From positions 11,320,704-11,380,703 of the forward strand of contig NC_045139.1 of assembly GCF_008831285.2 (NCBI RefSeq): DNA of 60,000 bases, read 5' to 3'. Origin of the DNA: Nymphaea colorata. Lineage: Eukaryota; Streptophyta; Magnoliopsida; Nymphaeales; Nymphaeaceae. Below the pieces are notes generated by a model. The model made no database searches. It had not been told where the DNA came from and saw only the letters and a list, made by a program, of their open reading frames with translations. Both the position numbers and the translations under genes were made by a program. Positions 22,332 to 35,460 of this stretch are shown here, in pieces (position 1 is the stretch's first letter; every line of letters begins with the position of its first letter).

Positions 22332-22752
22332 TCAAAGTAAACCTGTGATGGATTGCGAAACGTGAAATGCTTTTTGTGAGGGTGGAGGCTGTGAGATAAA
22401 AACGTTGACCCTTTAATTTCAAGCTTAAAAATTATTTAAAATAAAATATAAACGTCCTAATATATTTATAAAAACTATTTTGATATAAAACATGCCTTGA
22501 ATCAAGTTGTATTTGTGAAAATTGTTGGTTTTTCTATTATCAAAATGTTGGTGCTATTAAAAGGCACCATTTATTTTTTCTTATTACAAAAACACAATTA
22601 AAACCCAAGAAGTGATCAACTTAATCCATATTTTCCATCAACCCGTCCTTAAATATTAGTAACCCTTAAATATTAGTAAGGTTAGGTTTCAACAAAGAAC
22701 ACTTTAAATGTTATATAAGGGGTCTCGTTTTTGTCGTTGACCTATTGGTATG

Positions 22753-22756
<4 letters not shown>

Positions 22757-22812
<56 letters not shown>
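22757..22812. repeat. (TA)n microsatellite
   Basis: Pure TA repeat of about 55 bp. Confidence 0.97.
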
Positions 22813-22814
<2 letters not shown>

Positions 22815-23344
22815 CATGTGGCAGCCAACCAAAATTAACGAGAAATGGATTTTCAAATTTAAATGCAACATAACAACATTCGAACCAGAGTTTACAAACA
22901 GAACGGTCTACATAGTATTGATTAAGGGAGTTCCATGTCTGCTAATAAAGAACGAAGAAGCAATAGTTCATTCAACTTACCTTCCTGTCTCCATTTTTAG
23001 TTGATTGAGAACCATTAAATTAATAAATTCTATATTATGTAAGACTTAACGACAAAGTTGGTTAGCACCTTTTCTCCGCCATTTTGCCTGTACATAATAT
23101 GACATGCAAATTATTTCACCAATTTGACAAAGAAGATAAAACTAAGAAAGAGCTTAAGAGGAAACTACAAATACATAGAAGGCTAGCAAAAAAATGTAAC
23201 TGTCAGTAAGAGGCGGGAAGAAATGTAGTACAAGAAATTCCATCTCCAAGAAGCAACAATCCTTGCCGCAGCTATTCACAACTTAGCTTGTATTCAAACT
23301 TCATCGAGGATCGGGCAACAGTAAATCAATCCAAACCAGCACAG
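22813..23344. other. Intergenic, no gene recognised
   Basis: No domain or element identified. Confidence 0.45.
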
Positions 23345-23730
23345 ACATCACGCTATGTTCAAAATTATCATGATATTAACGAAAAAAGCGTGAAAAATAG
23401 AGATATTTAAGGCAATACGAAAACATTATTTATTGAGTTATTTTCACTTTATTTTCAAGAAATTTTTTTGTCGCTTTTTTCTTTTTTAATGTGGATATCA
23501 TCATGAATCCAAATTACAATTAAACTAAACTATTTTTCATCATTTTATTTTCATTAAAACATTCTTTTTATTAATTATGTAATTTTACTCTGTCTTCTTA
23601 TTAGTTTTTTATTTATTTCATTTTTATGTCTTTTTTCAATTTTATTTATTTTTCAAAAAAAATTCAAGAGAAACAACTTTGTCAAAAAAATACCCGAGAA
23701 AAATATCGTCGTTAGAAACTCAACAATGAT
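23345..23730. repeat. Third copy of the T-rich repeat
   Basis: It ends with AATACCCGAGAAAAATATCG and GTTAGAAACTCAA, matching ATACCCAAGAAAAACCTCG in 12160-12530. The orientation is that of the left arm. Confidence 0.55.
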
Positions 23731-24526
23731 CCAATCTATAAAGACAATAAAAAGGAAGAACCACTGTAATAAGAACAGATGTGATGCAAAAAATAAATTT
23801 AATGAGGAAAAATGAAGAAAAATAAATTTTCTGAAACCAATTTTACAACATATATTTCGACATAGAACTAAATTCTTGCTGTCATAGTAGACATGAATAT
23901 TTAGATGTTTAGTTCCAAACATTTGGCACAACATGGACAAGGTAAATATGCAATTGATCTTAAATTAATTCAAGAAATGTGTGCGCACGGCCGGATCACA
24001 TAACTTCTATCTGCATTCTATTTGCATGTAGCCATGTTGGCTTAGTTGAAGAAGGATCATAATACCTTGTCTAAGGAAACCAAATATGGTCTTCAACCTT
24101 GAATCAAACATTTATCAGAATGTGTGTATTCGATCCTTTTGGTCTTGCTAGGATGCTGCAGAGAGCAAAACTGAGTACCAAAATCATCATTTATTTAGAA
24201 TAAATATAGAATGTACAGAAAGAATCAAGGAATGCTGAGCATCAACACTAAACAAAAAAAGGAATAGTGACTAAACAGAGTCACTCAGATCCAAAAGGAG
24301 GAAAGACTATTAGGTAATGTGCCAATAACAACCCACCTAGATTCAATGCTGAAGATCAGTCTGCATCGACAGGCACTCACCGCAGCCACCAACTCTGCCC
24401 TCCTTTTTGAAAAATGAAGCCAAAATTAGAGCTGGCAAGCAATTCTGTCCATGAATTCTCATACTGAGGATGGATACATATATATATCCTGGGTTCTACC
24501 TGCAGTAACAAACAAAGTAGATCCTT
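23731..24526. other. Intergenic, no gene recognised
   Basis: No supported feature. Confidence 0.45.
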
Positions 24527-24942
24527 TAGGGGGCATTTGACAGTCTTCAATTTTGATTCTATAATTAAAATTTTAGAAACAAAATTTCACCTGAAACTGA
24601 AATTTGAATGAAGTTCCAGTTTTAGTTTCACTTTGTGTTTGATAGTCTAAAGTTTGATTTAAGATTTGAAAATGATGTGCTTGATAAAACATGAACTAAA
24701 CTAGATTAATGAATGAAAACCATCATTACATGTGTCCTAAAGAGAGATGAAAAAACTCTAAAAATTTTGGAATCATAATTCTACCCCCAAGGTAGAATCA
24801 CCATTCTAGAATTACAATTAAAAAGTGAGCCTATAATTTTAGAATCAAAATTCTTTGTTCGTTAATGGAATTCTTATTTCATTAAAAAAGAGAAATTTAA
24901 TTCTAAAATTCCATAACTCTAGCTTCATCAAACACCCCCTTA
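24527..24942. mobile_element. MITE, GGGGGCATTTGA family
   Basis: Ends TAGGGGGCATTTGACAG and CATCAAACACCCCCTTA form an inverted pair. The interior is rich in AATTTTAGAATCA/TTCTAAAATT inverted motifs. It has no coding capacity. Confidence 0.75.
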
Positions 24943-25390
24943 TGGATAACTTGTCGTCAAGAATGTCAGCAAAGTTTTTGCCGACATCACCTTTACTGAC
25001 GTTTTATCGTAAACATCAGAAATAGTTTCATCAATTAATCCTGCTATTATTGACATTTTTTGCACGTGGGTTTGAAAACATGTATTGCTTGGAAATTTAT
25101 ATGCTAGAAAGAAAGAGCCTGCCTAATGATTCCTACCTACAGCAGCATTGAAGCAAAAAATCAAACATAATAAGGATAATCCGTGAATGAGAATACAAAA
25201 GAAGGCTAGTTTCCCGGTTTTCTTCATATATGCAAGACGGACATGGCAGAGATACATGGGGGGGGTGGTGTGGGCAGTGGCCCATACCAGCTGATGGAAG
25301 TTTTCTTTAAAATGACTTAAATTACGTTATGATTCAAAAAAATTATATGACGTGCTCACACTAAACCTTGGCTGATGACCCGAGTAAAAA
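24943..25390. other. Intergenic; possible degraded GGGGC-type MITE
   Basis: About 25256-25380 has GGTGTGGGCAGTGGCCCATACC and GACCCGAG-like ends that recall the CAGGGGCGGAGC family, but the ends are not clear. Confidence 0.35.
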
Positions 25391-26474
25391 AGGGGATGTC
25401 AACAAAGCGGATTTGAATTATATATACATTTTATTGTATCTGATTTTTCGGATATTTATATATTTGGATTCATATTTGGATTCAAATTCAGATTAAAAAA
25501 AAAAACTTATACCATATCTGAATCCGATCCAAATCTAATTTTTAAATTATATTTGAATTTGATTCAAATCTGACTTCTAAGTCATATCCAAATCCAACTT
25601 TTAAGTCGTATCCGAATGTGATTGGAATATGACTTTTAAGACATGCAAATCTTATCAAATCTGAATTTTAAATACTATCTATTCGAAATGTAATTTTATT
25701 AATTAGATAAGTTTAAAAAAAATATGTATTTACATTAAAATTTGAATATTGGTTAAATATAATAAATAAACTAAAAACATACTCTTTTAAATGTGTACAA
25801 ATATTGAAGTAACGAGTAAACAATATAGGAATGTATTCAAGTAACTATCAAGGTAATATGTACCAAAAAATATACAATAAACACCAAAGGAACTATGAAC
25901 CTTCCCAAACTCGACTAGTGACCATTGTCAAGCTTATTAAGAGAGAGTGTGGGAGAGAGAACAAACAAAGAAAAGTATGTATCAATTAAACACATCATTA
26001 AACTTTATTCTTTAGAGCATGCAAATTTCAATTTTCAAAATTGTACTTGGTTGTTATTGGTTGATGCAACAAGAGACTAGACAACTCATCCTTGACAACT
26101 TCAATTAAAAAAAAAAATCAACATATAGTACGAACTTGCAAAAAATTTCTTTTAATGCCTCCATTTATCACAACAACTATGTTTTTTTTATTTTTTATAT
26201 ATAGGTCAACCATGTTGACACTATATCGAGGATAATGCTATCAAATTAAATTCCATTATATAAAAGAAAATGCTAATTATTGTACGTTTTAATTTATTTA
26301 AAGGATGCAAATAAGTACAAAAGAATATATAACTCTAATTTATTATTCAGTTTCATTGTATGCAGATGCAAATGGTGTTTTCTCTTCAGGCAATCGTGTA
26401 GGCAAATTAGAATCATTCGACAAAAGAATAAAATAAGAAATACAAAAATATGTCTAAAAGCATTAGTAATAAAT

Positions 26475-28290
26475 TAATTACCTTCAGCCTGATCTCGCAA
26501 CCAATGTTGTGCACAAATCAAAGTTTCCACAGTATTTTCATGTAACTTCTATACAAATCAAGAATACATCCACTTGTGCTAAATGTTTACTTTGATGAAA
26601 CAGTTGATATATGAATAGCGAAAATATCACATCACATTTTAGATAACACTAGATATTTAGGTGCATTGACCTTTCACCATGTCAAAATGTTACTGCATTG
26701 TTTTTTGAATAAATAAGCTCTTTCAAATACAACTTTAAATCTGATTTTTGTGTGTTGGTTCTATGATGATTATTCAATAAAGTCATCTAGTACACCTGTT
26801 CTATGCTTTTTATGAGAAGAAAATTCAATGAAAGAAGTAAAAGAAGGTGTATCACTATCATTCTCAACATCAATAATATAACTAGTAAAAAATGTCTTCG
26901 ATGTAAAAATAGCTTTATACTCATTATAAAGATCACAAAGATAGTTTTTAATTGCAAAAACATATTCATGTGTTTCATCTTTATAAAATTACGTACAATA
27001 AAACTTAATTATTTTCATCTCATAATGAGGTTCAAAAACTACTACAAATGTTAAAATTAAATTGCATATTTCATATATCACGATACTTGTCAGATTTTGC
27101 TTTCATCTACATTATCATATTTGAAAACAAATACCTGAACTTGAACATATTTTGTCAATTTCTATCTTTGTCTCACAATACTTTTTAAAGAAGATATTAC
27201 AAGTTGGATAGGTTACTCTAGAAATGGTTTTAGTAGCATCATAAAATATTTTTAAACTATTTTGAATAATGGTAGTCTCCTTCCACTCGTCCTTAGTTGG
27301 TGTCAAATGATAATGACGATCAAGTTCTTGAAAACGGCCAAAAACTTATTTGTATTGTAAGCTATACCAAGCATAAGAAATATTGAGTTTCATCTAGTTG
27401 ACACTATCTTGCACAACCAACCAAATTAAGAATATGAGCAGCACATCCAACTTGAAAAAAAAATGTCATTACAAACAAGTGCATCCTTTTCAAGAAGCCT
27501 CTATCAATTTTGTAACTATGATGTCGATTTGATGAATAATTATCTAATATAATTGAAAATAGTTTGTGATAAATGTTTCATTTTAGTAAACAATCTTTGA
27601 TGACTAATGCAAGTTTTTCTATTGTATGAAGTGTTTCAACTGTAACAAAGTTGAGAACTTTGTTTTGTATTTCTAACTATTGTCAATATAATATGCAATC
27701 AAACATAAATAATCACGTTTCCGACAGGATGAAGCCCATATGTCAAATGTGAGACTAATCCTCTCATTAGTCCTTTCCAAAATATTACATAATTTTATCA
27801 TTTCATCTTCATAAATATATAAGCAATCTACGTGACAGTGTTACATGACAATAGTTTGAACTATGGTTGTAATCCTTTAATAAACTTCTGGAAACCTGAA
27901 TAACTAACTATACAAAATGAATATTCATCATGAAGAATAATCATATTAGTTAAATCAAGTCGGTTTTTATCTAAATCAAACTTGGAAGTACCCATAGTAC
28001 ATTTTACATCATTACTCTTTTCACCAATGACCAGACATTAGCGTCATTCTAAGTTTGGTTTTTTAGGACATGCATTTAAGTAATTTTTTTAACATTTGGT
28101 GTTCGTCTTATTATTGTAATCCCTAGATATTTTACAATGTGGACAAACATCACATTGAATACTTGTTTCATTTATTGTTCTATTAAACTTCTTCCATACA
28201 ACTAATCTTAGTGAGTTGGTTTCTATAAGAAGCATGCCAGTTTCTATATTGTTAACTAAGACAGAACGAGAATCCATATGCTGCATATAT
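26475..28290 (-). pseudogene. RICESLEEPER-like hAT transposase pseudogene
   Basis: On the minus strand, 28200-28089 gives a BED-type finger (VVWKKFNR, IQCDVCPHCK). About 27306-27115 gives the core region typical of RICESLEEPER proteins (TPTKDEW, LKIFYDATKTISR, TYPTCNIFFKKYCE). About 26590-26475 gives the dimerisation domain (SGCILDLYRSYMK, then QHWLRDQAEG). The order is right for a hAT transposase. Many stops and frameshifts show it is dead. Confidence 0.8.
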
Positions 28291-29907
28291 AAAAATAGTA
28301 ATAATTAAATGAATAGTTAATAATAAACATACAAATAAATAAATAAAGTATTTCACCAATTTAGAAGTTTGATAAGTATCCTCTCTTAACTCTTTGTTCG
28401 CAAAATTAATGTTTTCTAACATGAATTACCAATATTAAAATTCTGGAACATCTAATATTTCACTAAAATAGCATACAACTACAAGTAATCCAATTTTTTG
28501 TATGATTAAACATGGAATAAATGCACTTTTGCTACATAAAAGAGCCAACAACAAAAGGGTTTGAAACAACATTGTGTTTGCAACCTTGAGAATCTCTTAA
28601 GCCTCTTTTGCACAATCTTTCTTATATTGTTGACCCTAAACATCAAATTTACATTGGGGAACACTATAATAATATCATGAGGTTATAATGTTGTAGAAAA
28701 AACCTCCTAATAGGATGGAGGTCATGTTTACACCATCTACTAACACAGTGCCACCAAACCTCTACATGATCTTTAGATGGGATAAGCTGGTTGGCCCTTG
28801 TGGGCACAGTGAACTAGATGTGTTAATTGAACTAAGTCAATTCAAATGTGCCAAAATTGGCATCTGATGAGAGTAATTAGGTTCACTAACATGACGGTCA
28901 GCACACCCCTTTTGACATGTTTGGGTGCATGAACTGCCATATTGAGCAAAAACAGTTGGTCGCCAGTTGCACTCGACATTCTCAAGTGAATTTAGAGCAC
29001 TTTTAGGCCTTAATCCCTTTGATAAGAGAAGACTAACTGTACATAAAAGGCAGCAACTAGCAAACAACATGCCCCAAATAAGGTCATCCTGCTACATAGA
29101 AAAGAAAGGAAATGAGTGAAAACTTTTTTCAGCATGAAACGAACTTCAAGGAACATAATATAATCAAAATCCAACATATCTCTCACGGAATTCTGCTCTG
29201 TTAAAACAGGAAAAATTCAGCTCCAACAAATCTTTTCCACAAGCAAATTATGTCCTTGTTATCCATGGAAAATTTAATCAATATGCATCATGGATCAATG
29301 ACAAGCTTGTCTTTTGTATGCCTTCCCAGCTCCATTTAGTACCTTTCCATGGCCAAGTGATTTCTTGCCAATAAGTTAAATCCACACGCAATGAGTCTAC
29401 CAAAAGTTGCTTCACTGATCTCTTCAATCTGCTTACCCCAACATTCCTTTCAAACTTAGGTCCACATAATGAATCCCATGAAATAAGGAGAAACTTATGA
29501 GAAAATTCATTGACATATAGACAACCAAATAATCATGGCTCTGCTAATAATGTTTTTTGACTTCAAATAATCATCAAAATTTCTGGTTTGTCTGTCTTTA
29601 GAACCCTCAAGTTCTTTTTCCCGTTCTTGTAGTTATAAAACTTTAGGTCAGGAAATTATGCTTGTTCATGAGAACCAAGCTTTTTTTCAAACATGTAGCT
29701 TTGCCACAAAAACTAACATTAGGGGAAAGAACATACATGCAGAATGGCAGTGGTGAAACAACACAAGAACATAACAAAGAGCAAAAAGAACAAAACAAAA
29801 AACCGAACAGAAAGAAAATGTTTGAGAGAGAACCCAAGAACAAAACAAAGAGCAAAATCAACCCAACAATAGAACAGAGAGCAAAAAAAAACAACTAAGC
29901 TAGGAAC
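28291..29907. other. Right part of the putative hAT element, no gene recognised
   Basis: Minus-strand frames at 28837-29070 and 29643-29894 have no recognised domain; the latter is low-complexity. Confidence 0.4.
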
Positions 29908-29918
29908 ATGAACAACAC

Positions 29919-29946
29919 AAAGAGAGAGAGAGAGAGAGAGAGAGAA
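29919..29946. repeat. (GA)n microsatellite
   Basis: Near-perfect GA repeat. Confidence 0.95.
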
Positions 29947-30962
29947 GTGTCTCTCTTACCATTGTTGTCCTTCTCTTTCAACAGTCCCTCTTTTTTCTCT
30001 TCCAAAAATCAGCCAACTTTTCTCTCTCCACGTAACTTCTATTGGGTGGTGTTGGGGAAGAAGTATTTTGGGAAAGAAACAAGAGAGGAAGAACCAATAA
30101 TTTCTACTAACATACATTGTACAACCAAAAGTGAACGGGCGGGCTTTCCTTTTTTCAATATGATAAAGATTTTATATCATTTTTTGACTTTTTTAATATA
30201 TGTGTGATTCATTAATAACTTTCAAACTTATTCTTTTAATCAAAATACATTTTTAACCATTATGATTCACAAATGACTTAAATTAGATCTGCTTGGCCTC
30301 ATTTCAAATTTAGTACGAAAAATTAAAATATTTATATCATATGTACATATATATTTACATTTAAAATTAATAAAAGAAATTGAAATCAGACTCCACCAAA
30401 TGTCAATCCAAGTACGAGCTCAAGTGCAGCGGGTTTCTTGTAAGGCCCAATCGGCTTGAGTGCATTTTCAAGGCCGGTGCCTGGCCTACTAAAAGCCCAA
30501 TGAGCCTCTGTCTCGGTATCCAAATTTACATCTTATTCCAATTTGATTTGCTTATTCTCTAAACTTTTTTATTTGACAATCAGTAAATCAAATTGGTGAA
30601 TTATGTGTTATATTTTTCCACATTAACTTTGCATATTGAACTATGATTTGCTTTAGTATAAAGAGTTTTCGATGATGTCAAACCTTCATTTGCTCCACAT
30701 TATCACTAGCTCTTTGCGTTACTACTCTTAGTATGTTAGTTTGTTTAATTATATAAATAGAACAACTTATAAATTGATCCATTTGCACATTGTATTGTTT
30801 ATCTTTCAAAAAAAAAAAGTTCCATTTGCACATTTCACACTCTGAATTATTGAATTGATTTGATTATTCAAATATTCAATCGATCCTTTTTCTTCTATTA
30901 GTTAAAGGTTTTTGTTTTTAATTAGTGAATTATGTGTTATATATCAAATAAGCAAGATTTTA

Positions 30963-31030
30963 GACAAGTTGTATGATTATACAAAATAACTTACTTGACA
31001 AGTTGTATGATTATACAAAATAGTTTACTT
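30963..31030. repeat. 34-bp tandem duplication
   Basis: GACAAGTTGTATGATTATAC followed by AAAATA occurs twice with a 34-bp period (30963-30996 and 30997-31030). Confidence 0.9.
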
Positions 31031-31661
31031 GATTGATTAAATAAGTAATTGATAAATTGATAAACAAGACTTTTGTTAAGAGCTCTGCAATTTTTCCATA
31101 TTAAATATATTTAGTTGACAGTAATTTTCATATTTCTAAAAATGCCAATTTTGTCAAAATTTTTTAATTGAAGTTTTTTTTATTTTTTATAATTAAATAA
31201 ATGCATTATTTAAGATATCCCGCTTAGCTGATGTCTTAACTATCATAATTTGCTAGATTACATAAAAAAAGTTCAATTAAACTCAATTTTGATTTGGTCA
31301 GTTTGGCAAGACCTTTTCCCGAAACATCTTACCATTGTAGGAGGTTGCAACCTCAAAACATGAAGCCATCAAGTCATGGATACCATCTCTCAAAGTTCAG
31401 GTTACCGTTCGGATTCGGATACCAGCTCATGGTTTGGATTATGATATCAAGTTACAGTTCTAATTCGTATATACTTGTTAAGATGTTTATTATCTGGGTC
31501 GGACGTTATTTCTTAAATTCAAATCTAATCCGATTTTTTGGATGTTCTTTTCATATCTATTTTTTTTCAAGCAATTTGGTTCCCAATGTGATCTGTTGAC
31601 AACCCCAAATAAAAATTATCACTTTTTATAGGTTTATATGGGCAATTGTTTGCACCATGCC

Positions 31662-32182
31662 TAGGGCTGCACAACGAGTGAAGCCAACTCGTGCTCGACT
31701 CGAACTCACTCGAGTAAACTCGACTCGAGCTTGACTCGTTTTTATATGAGTCAAGCTCAAGCTTAAATGTAAACTCGAGTACGTTAACGAGCTGAGTTGG
31801 AGTTAGACGAACTCGACTCCATTAAACTTGACTCAGCTTGATTTTAATCTCTATTTTTTTTTCCATGTTTTTGTTTTCCCCTTTTTTTTATATTATTAAA
31901 CCTCAATTTCAACTTTCTAATCAATCAATCACCTTTTCTATTTTTCCTTCCTTTTTTCTCTTTCCTCACCAAGTTTGTCCTTTTTCCTTCCTTGTCTTTT
32001 TCTCTTTTCTGGCTCACACTTTTTCTTCCCCTTTAAGCACTTTTCATAACATGTGATTACCCAGGACATCACCATAATCAGTATGGAAAAGCGCATCGAA
32101 CTCGGCAGCAGCTTCTCGAGTCAAACTCGAGTTAAAGATGTGAAGCTCGTGTCGAGCTCGACACGGCTCGTGTGCTGCCCTA
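31662..32182. mobile_element. Complete hAT-like MITE, GAGCTCGA family
   Basis: TIRs TAGGGCTGCACAACGAG and CTCGTGTGCTGCCCTA. A perfect 8-bp target-site duplication ACCATGCC lies at 31654-31661 and 32183-32190. It has dense CTCGACTCGAG motifs near both ends and a T/C-rich core. 521 bp, non-coding. Confidence 0.92.
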
Positions 32183-32190
32183 ACCATGCC

Positions 32191-33388
32191 CACACCTATC
32201 TCGGCCCTTGATTGTGCTTACATCTGCATATCATGAATATATGAATATTTGACATCAAATAGGCATTGCTTTTACTATTTTTACTTTTTACTGAAAGGCT
32301 AATGTGTCAGTGTCTCCATTAACATTAACTTCATGACCTCATCTTTATTATCATTTGTAAACTTGTACTAAAATACCGTGGGCGCTTACTCGGATGCAAG
32401 CCGAAATGAAAGAAAGTTAAGTAGATCGCTCTGGCGCACTAATGCGCTGCACCTCACAAGATTAATTGTAGCACCTCGTCCTCTCACAATATATTTTACG
32501 TTTTATTAGATATATATGAAAGAGAAAGAGAGAGTTCCCTTACGTAAAAAGAAAGAAAGAAAAGAAAAGGAAAGAAATTTGGCTGCCAACTTTTATATGT
32601 CATCTTTAATCGGAACTGTTGGTGTCATCGGTGGCGGAGGCTGGGATTCAGATTTTTAAAAAATCTGTAAATTTTAAAAAATTTAGTTTGACCTATGTAA
32701 AAGTATTGAAAAATTATATTTTAATTCCTGATAAAATTTTGGAAGTATCGGTCCATGCGACGAAAAAAAATTTAGCTCGCCCTCAAGTTCATCAATTATA
32801 CGAGAATAGATAGTAGAAATGAAGTTGAAAAAATACAAACCAAACTGTTTCTTGAAATTCCCCTCGAATGAGAAGGGTTCTTTATTGATCAAGGAAACTC
32901 ATTTGTATGAGAGAGAGCGAAGGGGCCTCCTTTGAGGGAGCAAATCTCGTTCTCTTTGCAAGTTTTTTCAATTTAATCTCTGTTCCATGTTCTTCCTAAG
33001 TCGGCAGTACAGAAAGTGCCCATCAAATCTGGCATATGTGCGTCTGGCAGCTACAGATTTCTATATTCATATATCGCCTATTCAGCACAGGTAACCGCTA
33101 CATATATCAGTTCGGCCTTCATTATCATTAATGTCGATATGTTCATGTACACGATGATGCATGATGAAACTAATGAAAGTCAAAATCTTTAAGTTGACAT
33201 TATAGGCAGCACGTAGACAAGATTACCTCATGTAATATTATGTCATCCTCTCTCTTGTAAATTGGCAGGTCTGCATTATTTCGGGCTGTATTGGAACTTG
33301 ATTAACTTTGACACTTGACGCCAATGCATTTCACTGCCGTAGATTTGGACCGTATGTATTCTTAATTTATTTTCTGTGGCATAGTTAC
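32191..33388. other. Intergenic, no gene recognised
   Basis: No supported gene. A purine-rich tract lies at about 32519-32575. Confidence 0.5.
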
Positions 33389-33536
33389 TAGGGGTGGAGC
33401 TAGAAATTTTTCATGAAGAGGCCAAATTAAAGTTTTTAAATTTTAACATAGGCCGAAATATCATTTTTAAAAAATTTACATGGTTTTTTTTTTTTTTGAT
33501 GTGGGGCCAGTGGGCCCTGTCCTACCTCCGCCCCTG
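33389..33536. mobile_element. CAGGGGCGGAGC-family MITE with TSD
   Basis: TAGGGGTGGAGCTAGAAATT at the left, ACCTCCGCCCCTG at the right. Flanks ATAGTTAC (33381-33388) and GTAGTTAC (33537-33544) match at 7 of 8. 148 bp. Confidence 0.88.
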
Positions 33537-33944
33537 GTAGTTACTCGCCCTGCATGTGAACTGCAGCTGATCCATGTTTTCAAGTTGGTCCAATTGGACT
33601 GTCGTTCTCTGCACACTTTTCCTCTTGGACCATGGATTCCTCAGAAGTATAGCATGGCTAGTCGAATTAGTGTGCTGATAAAAGTTCAGTAGTCAATTTG
33701 GTTCCCGCGAATGTTACTTCTCTAGATTACAAATGGTGAATTCATGATACATTAGTTAACAGGTGTATTGCTCCCTACCCAAGTCTGAAGCAGCCTTGAA
33801 CCTTAGGATAAAGGAGAAAAAGAGAGGGGCTTCAACCTCTTCAAGGTGTCTCTCTTATAACATGTAGCAATTGAAAATGAGACTAAACACGGTCGGGAAT
33901 ATGGCTTTTATACTGCAAAGTTCAGCTGGACTTGGCTTGAGAAG
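33537..33944. other. Intergenic, no gene recognised
   Basis: Unique-looking sequence between two MITEs. Confidence 0.5.
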
Positions 33945-34302
33945 CAATAGCGGAGCTAGCGTGGGGCACACGTGGGCAGGCGCCCACGCCAGCCCAAGAA
34001 AACTCAGCGTGAAGTATAGCTTCACGCACGCCCATGTTGAGTCTGTTGACATAGTGTTGTCCATGCCAAAAATGGATCGGGTCATATGCTACGCTGTAAA
34101 TCAAGGGCATATGCTACGCTAATGTAATTGGCCAATTGTAATTTTGTCCATAATATGATTTGCTTGTTGAGACTCATTCTAAGTTTGTTCATAACTATGT
34201 TTATCTGTTTTATTTTTAAAATAACATATATTTTAGTTTGAAAATTTTTTTACATATTATGTACTAGTGCCCCACAGCCAAAAAATTCTAGCTCCGCCAC
34301 TG
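33945..34302. mobile_element. CAGGGGCGGAGC-family MITE with perfect TSD
   Basis: TIRs CAATAGCGGAGCTAG and CTAGCTCCGCCACTG. The target-site duplication TTGAGAAG is perfect at 33937-33944 and 34303-34310. 358 bp; overlapping open frames are accidental. Confidence 0.92.
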
Positions 34303-34718
34303 TTGAGAAGGAGTTCATGTTGGAAAACAATCATGTGAAAGGCCATTTAGTTGTGACTCCAAAAAAGAGACATGTCAATAAGTTGGATCTCAACGCCTCT
34401 ACCCCATCTGATTTTCATTGGAAAGGATGGTGGATGATCTTAGTGGACTCGGGTGACTTGCAAGTCGGATCTGTGATTTTGCCAACTATCATTTACTGAT
34501 GCATGTTTTTTTTACTTGTATGAAACTAACCGATTGTTGTATATGTTTATACCTTTTCTTACATAGTAAAGAGAAATTCATAATTCAACATGTATTTGGA
34601 TCTGTTTGTATAGAGGAGTAATCTTACTTTAAACGCATTGTTTATTTTAGAACACATACAAAAAGAACAAGAAATCAGTCCTTTGATCGGTATAGAAATT
34701 TGCCTTCAAAATGTAAAT

Positions 34719-34990
34719 TAACAAAACCTAACTAAAGTGAGAGTCTGATAGCTTCCCGTCGCTACAGATGTCAATAAATCAGATTTGTTTCCAACATCCA
34801 ACCGAACCATTTCAAAAAAATTGAACATGTTCAAGAAAATAAAAATTAACAAAACGTAACTAAGTGGGGTTGAAAACGCCCGATTGATTCCTCTTAGCTA
34901 GAGAAGTCAAAAAGTCTTATTTGGATCCGATATTTGACTGAACTATTTTGGAAAATAATTAAAGCTAGCAAAACGTAACTAAGATATGAT
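34719..34990. repeat. Tandem units of about 125 bp built on a MITE end
   Basis: AAATTAACAAAACCTAACTAA, AAATTAACAAAACGTAACTAA and AGCTAGCAAAACGTAACTAA recur at about 34719, 34847 and 34966. Each of the first two is followed by a GATGTCAA/AAGTCAAA-type MITE end and a GAACCATTT/GAACTATTT block. Confidence 0.6.
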
Positions 34991-35142
34991 AATGTAGTTT
35001 GGATTCGTTTAAAATTCAGATTCAGATTCGAAATCACTGTTCTTTGTTTGTGTTCGAATCCGAATTCAAATCCAAATAAGAGTTAAAAATAATAATAATA
35101 ATAATAGTAGATTCGAATCAAATCTGATCGGTTGACCTCTAT
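34764..35142. mobile_element. AGGGATGTCAA-family MITE, rearranged copy
   Basis: ACAGATGTCAATAAATCAG at the left and CAAATCTGATCGGTTGACC at the right match the ends of 19942-20321, with an internal tandem duplication. Confidence 0.6.
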
Positions 35143-35289
35143 TTCCACTATTAGCGCCAAATTCAATATTGTACACTGACATTCATAGCTTCCGTCCTTG
35201 AAGTCAGGATTGAGCCAAAAATTCAAATTATTTAATTAATGGAATCAGCTTGGCGTTGGCATTTGCTTCTTACAACATGCACTGGGAAG

Positions 35290-35460
35290 GCCGGCAGAGC
35301 CCTGGCCCCTCCCTCAATTTTTTTTTTTTTTAATTATATGTAAGTTTTTAGAAAAGTTATTATTTTATATGAAAATTGTGAAAAATGGTTTTCAACCCTA
35401 TCAAAATTTTGAAACTACAATTTGATTTCTTCCATGAAAAAATTCTAGCTACGCCCCTTT
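35290..35460. mobile_element. CAGGGGCGGAGC-family MITE
   Basis: CGGCAGAGCCCTGGCCCCTC at the left and AATTCTAGCTACGCCCC at the right. Target-site duplication not resolved. Confidence 0.7.

Larger units (their letters stand above)
25391..31607 (-). mobile_element. Probable RICESLEEPER-type hAT transposon
   Basis: The left end AGGGGATGTCAACAAAG and the complemented right end TGGGGTTGTCAACAGAT are similar, and both ends have GGATTTGAAT-like subterminal repeats. The flanks AGTAAAAA (25383-25390) and AATAAAAA (31608-31615) agree at 7 of 8, but are A-rich and so weak. A broken transposase on the minus strand lies inside. If these ends are right, the element is 6217 bp and is the autonomous relative of the AGGGATGTCAA MITEs. 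The borders could also belong to separate short MITEs. Confidence 0.55.
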
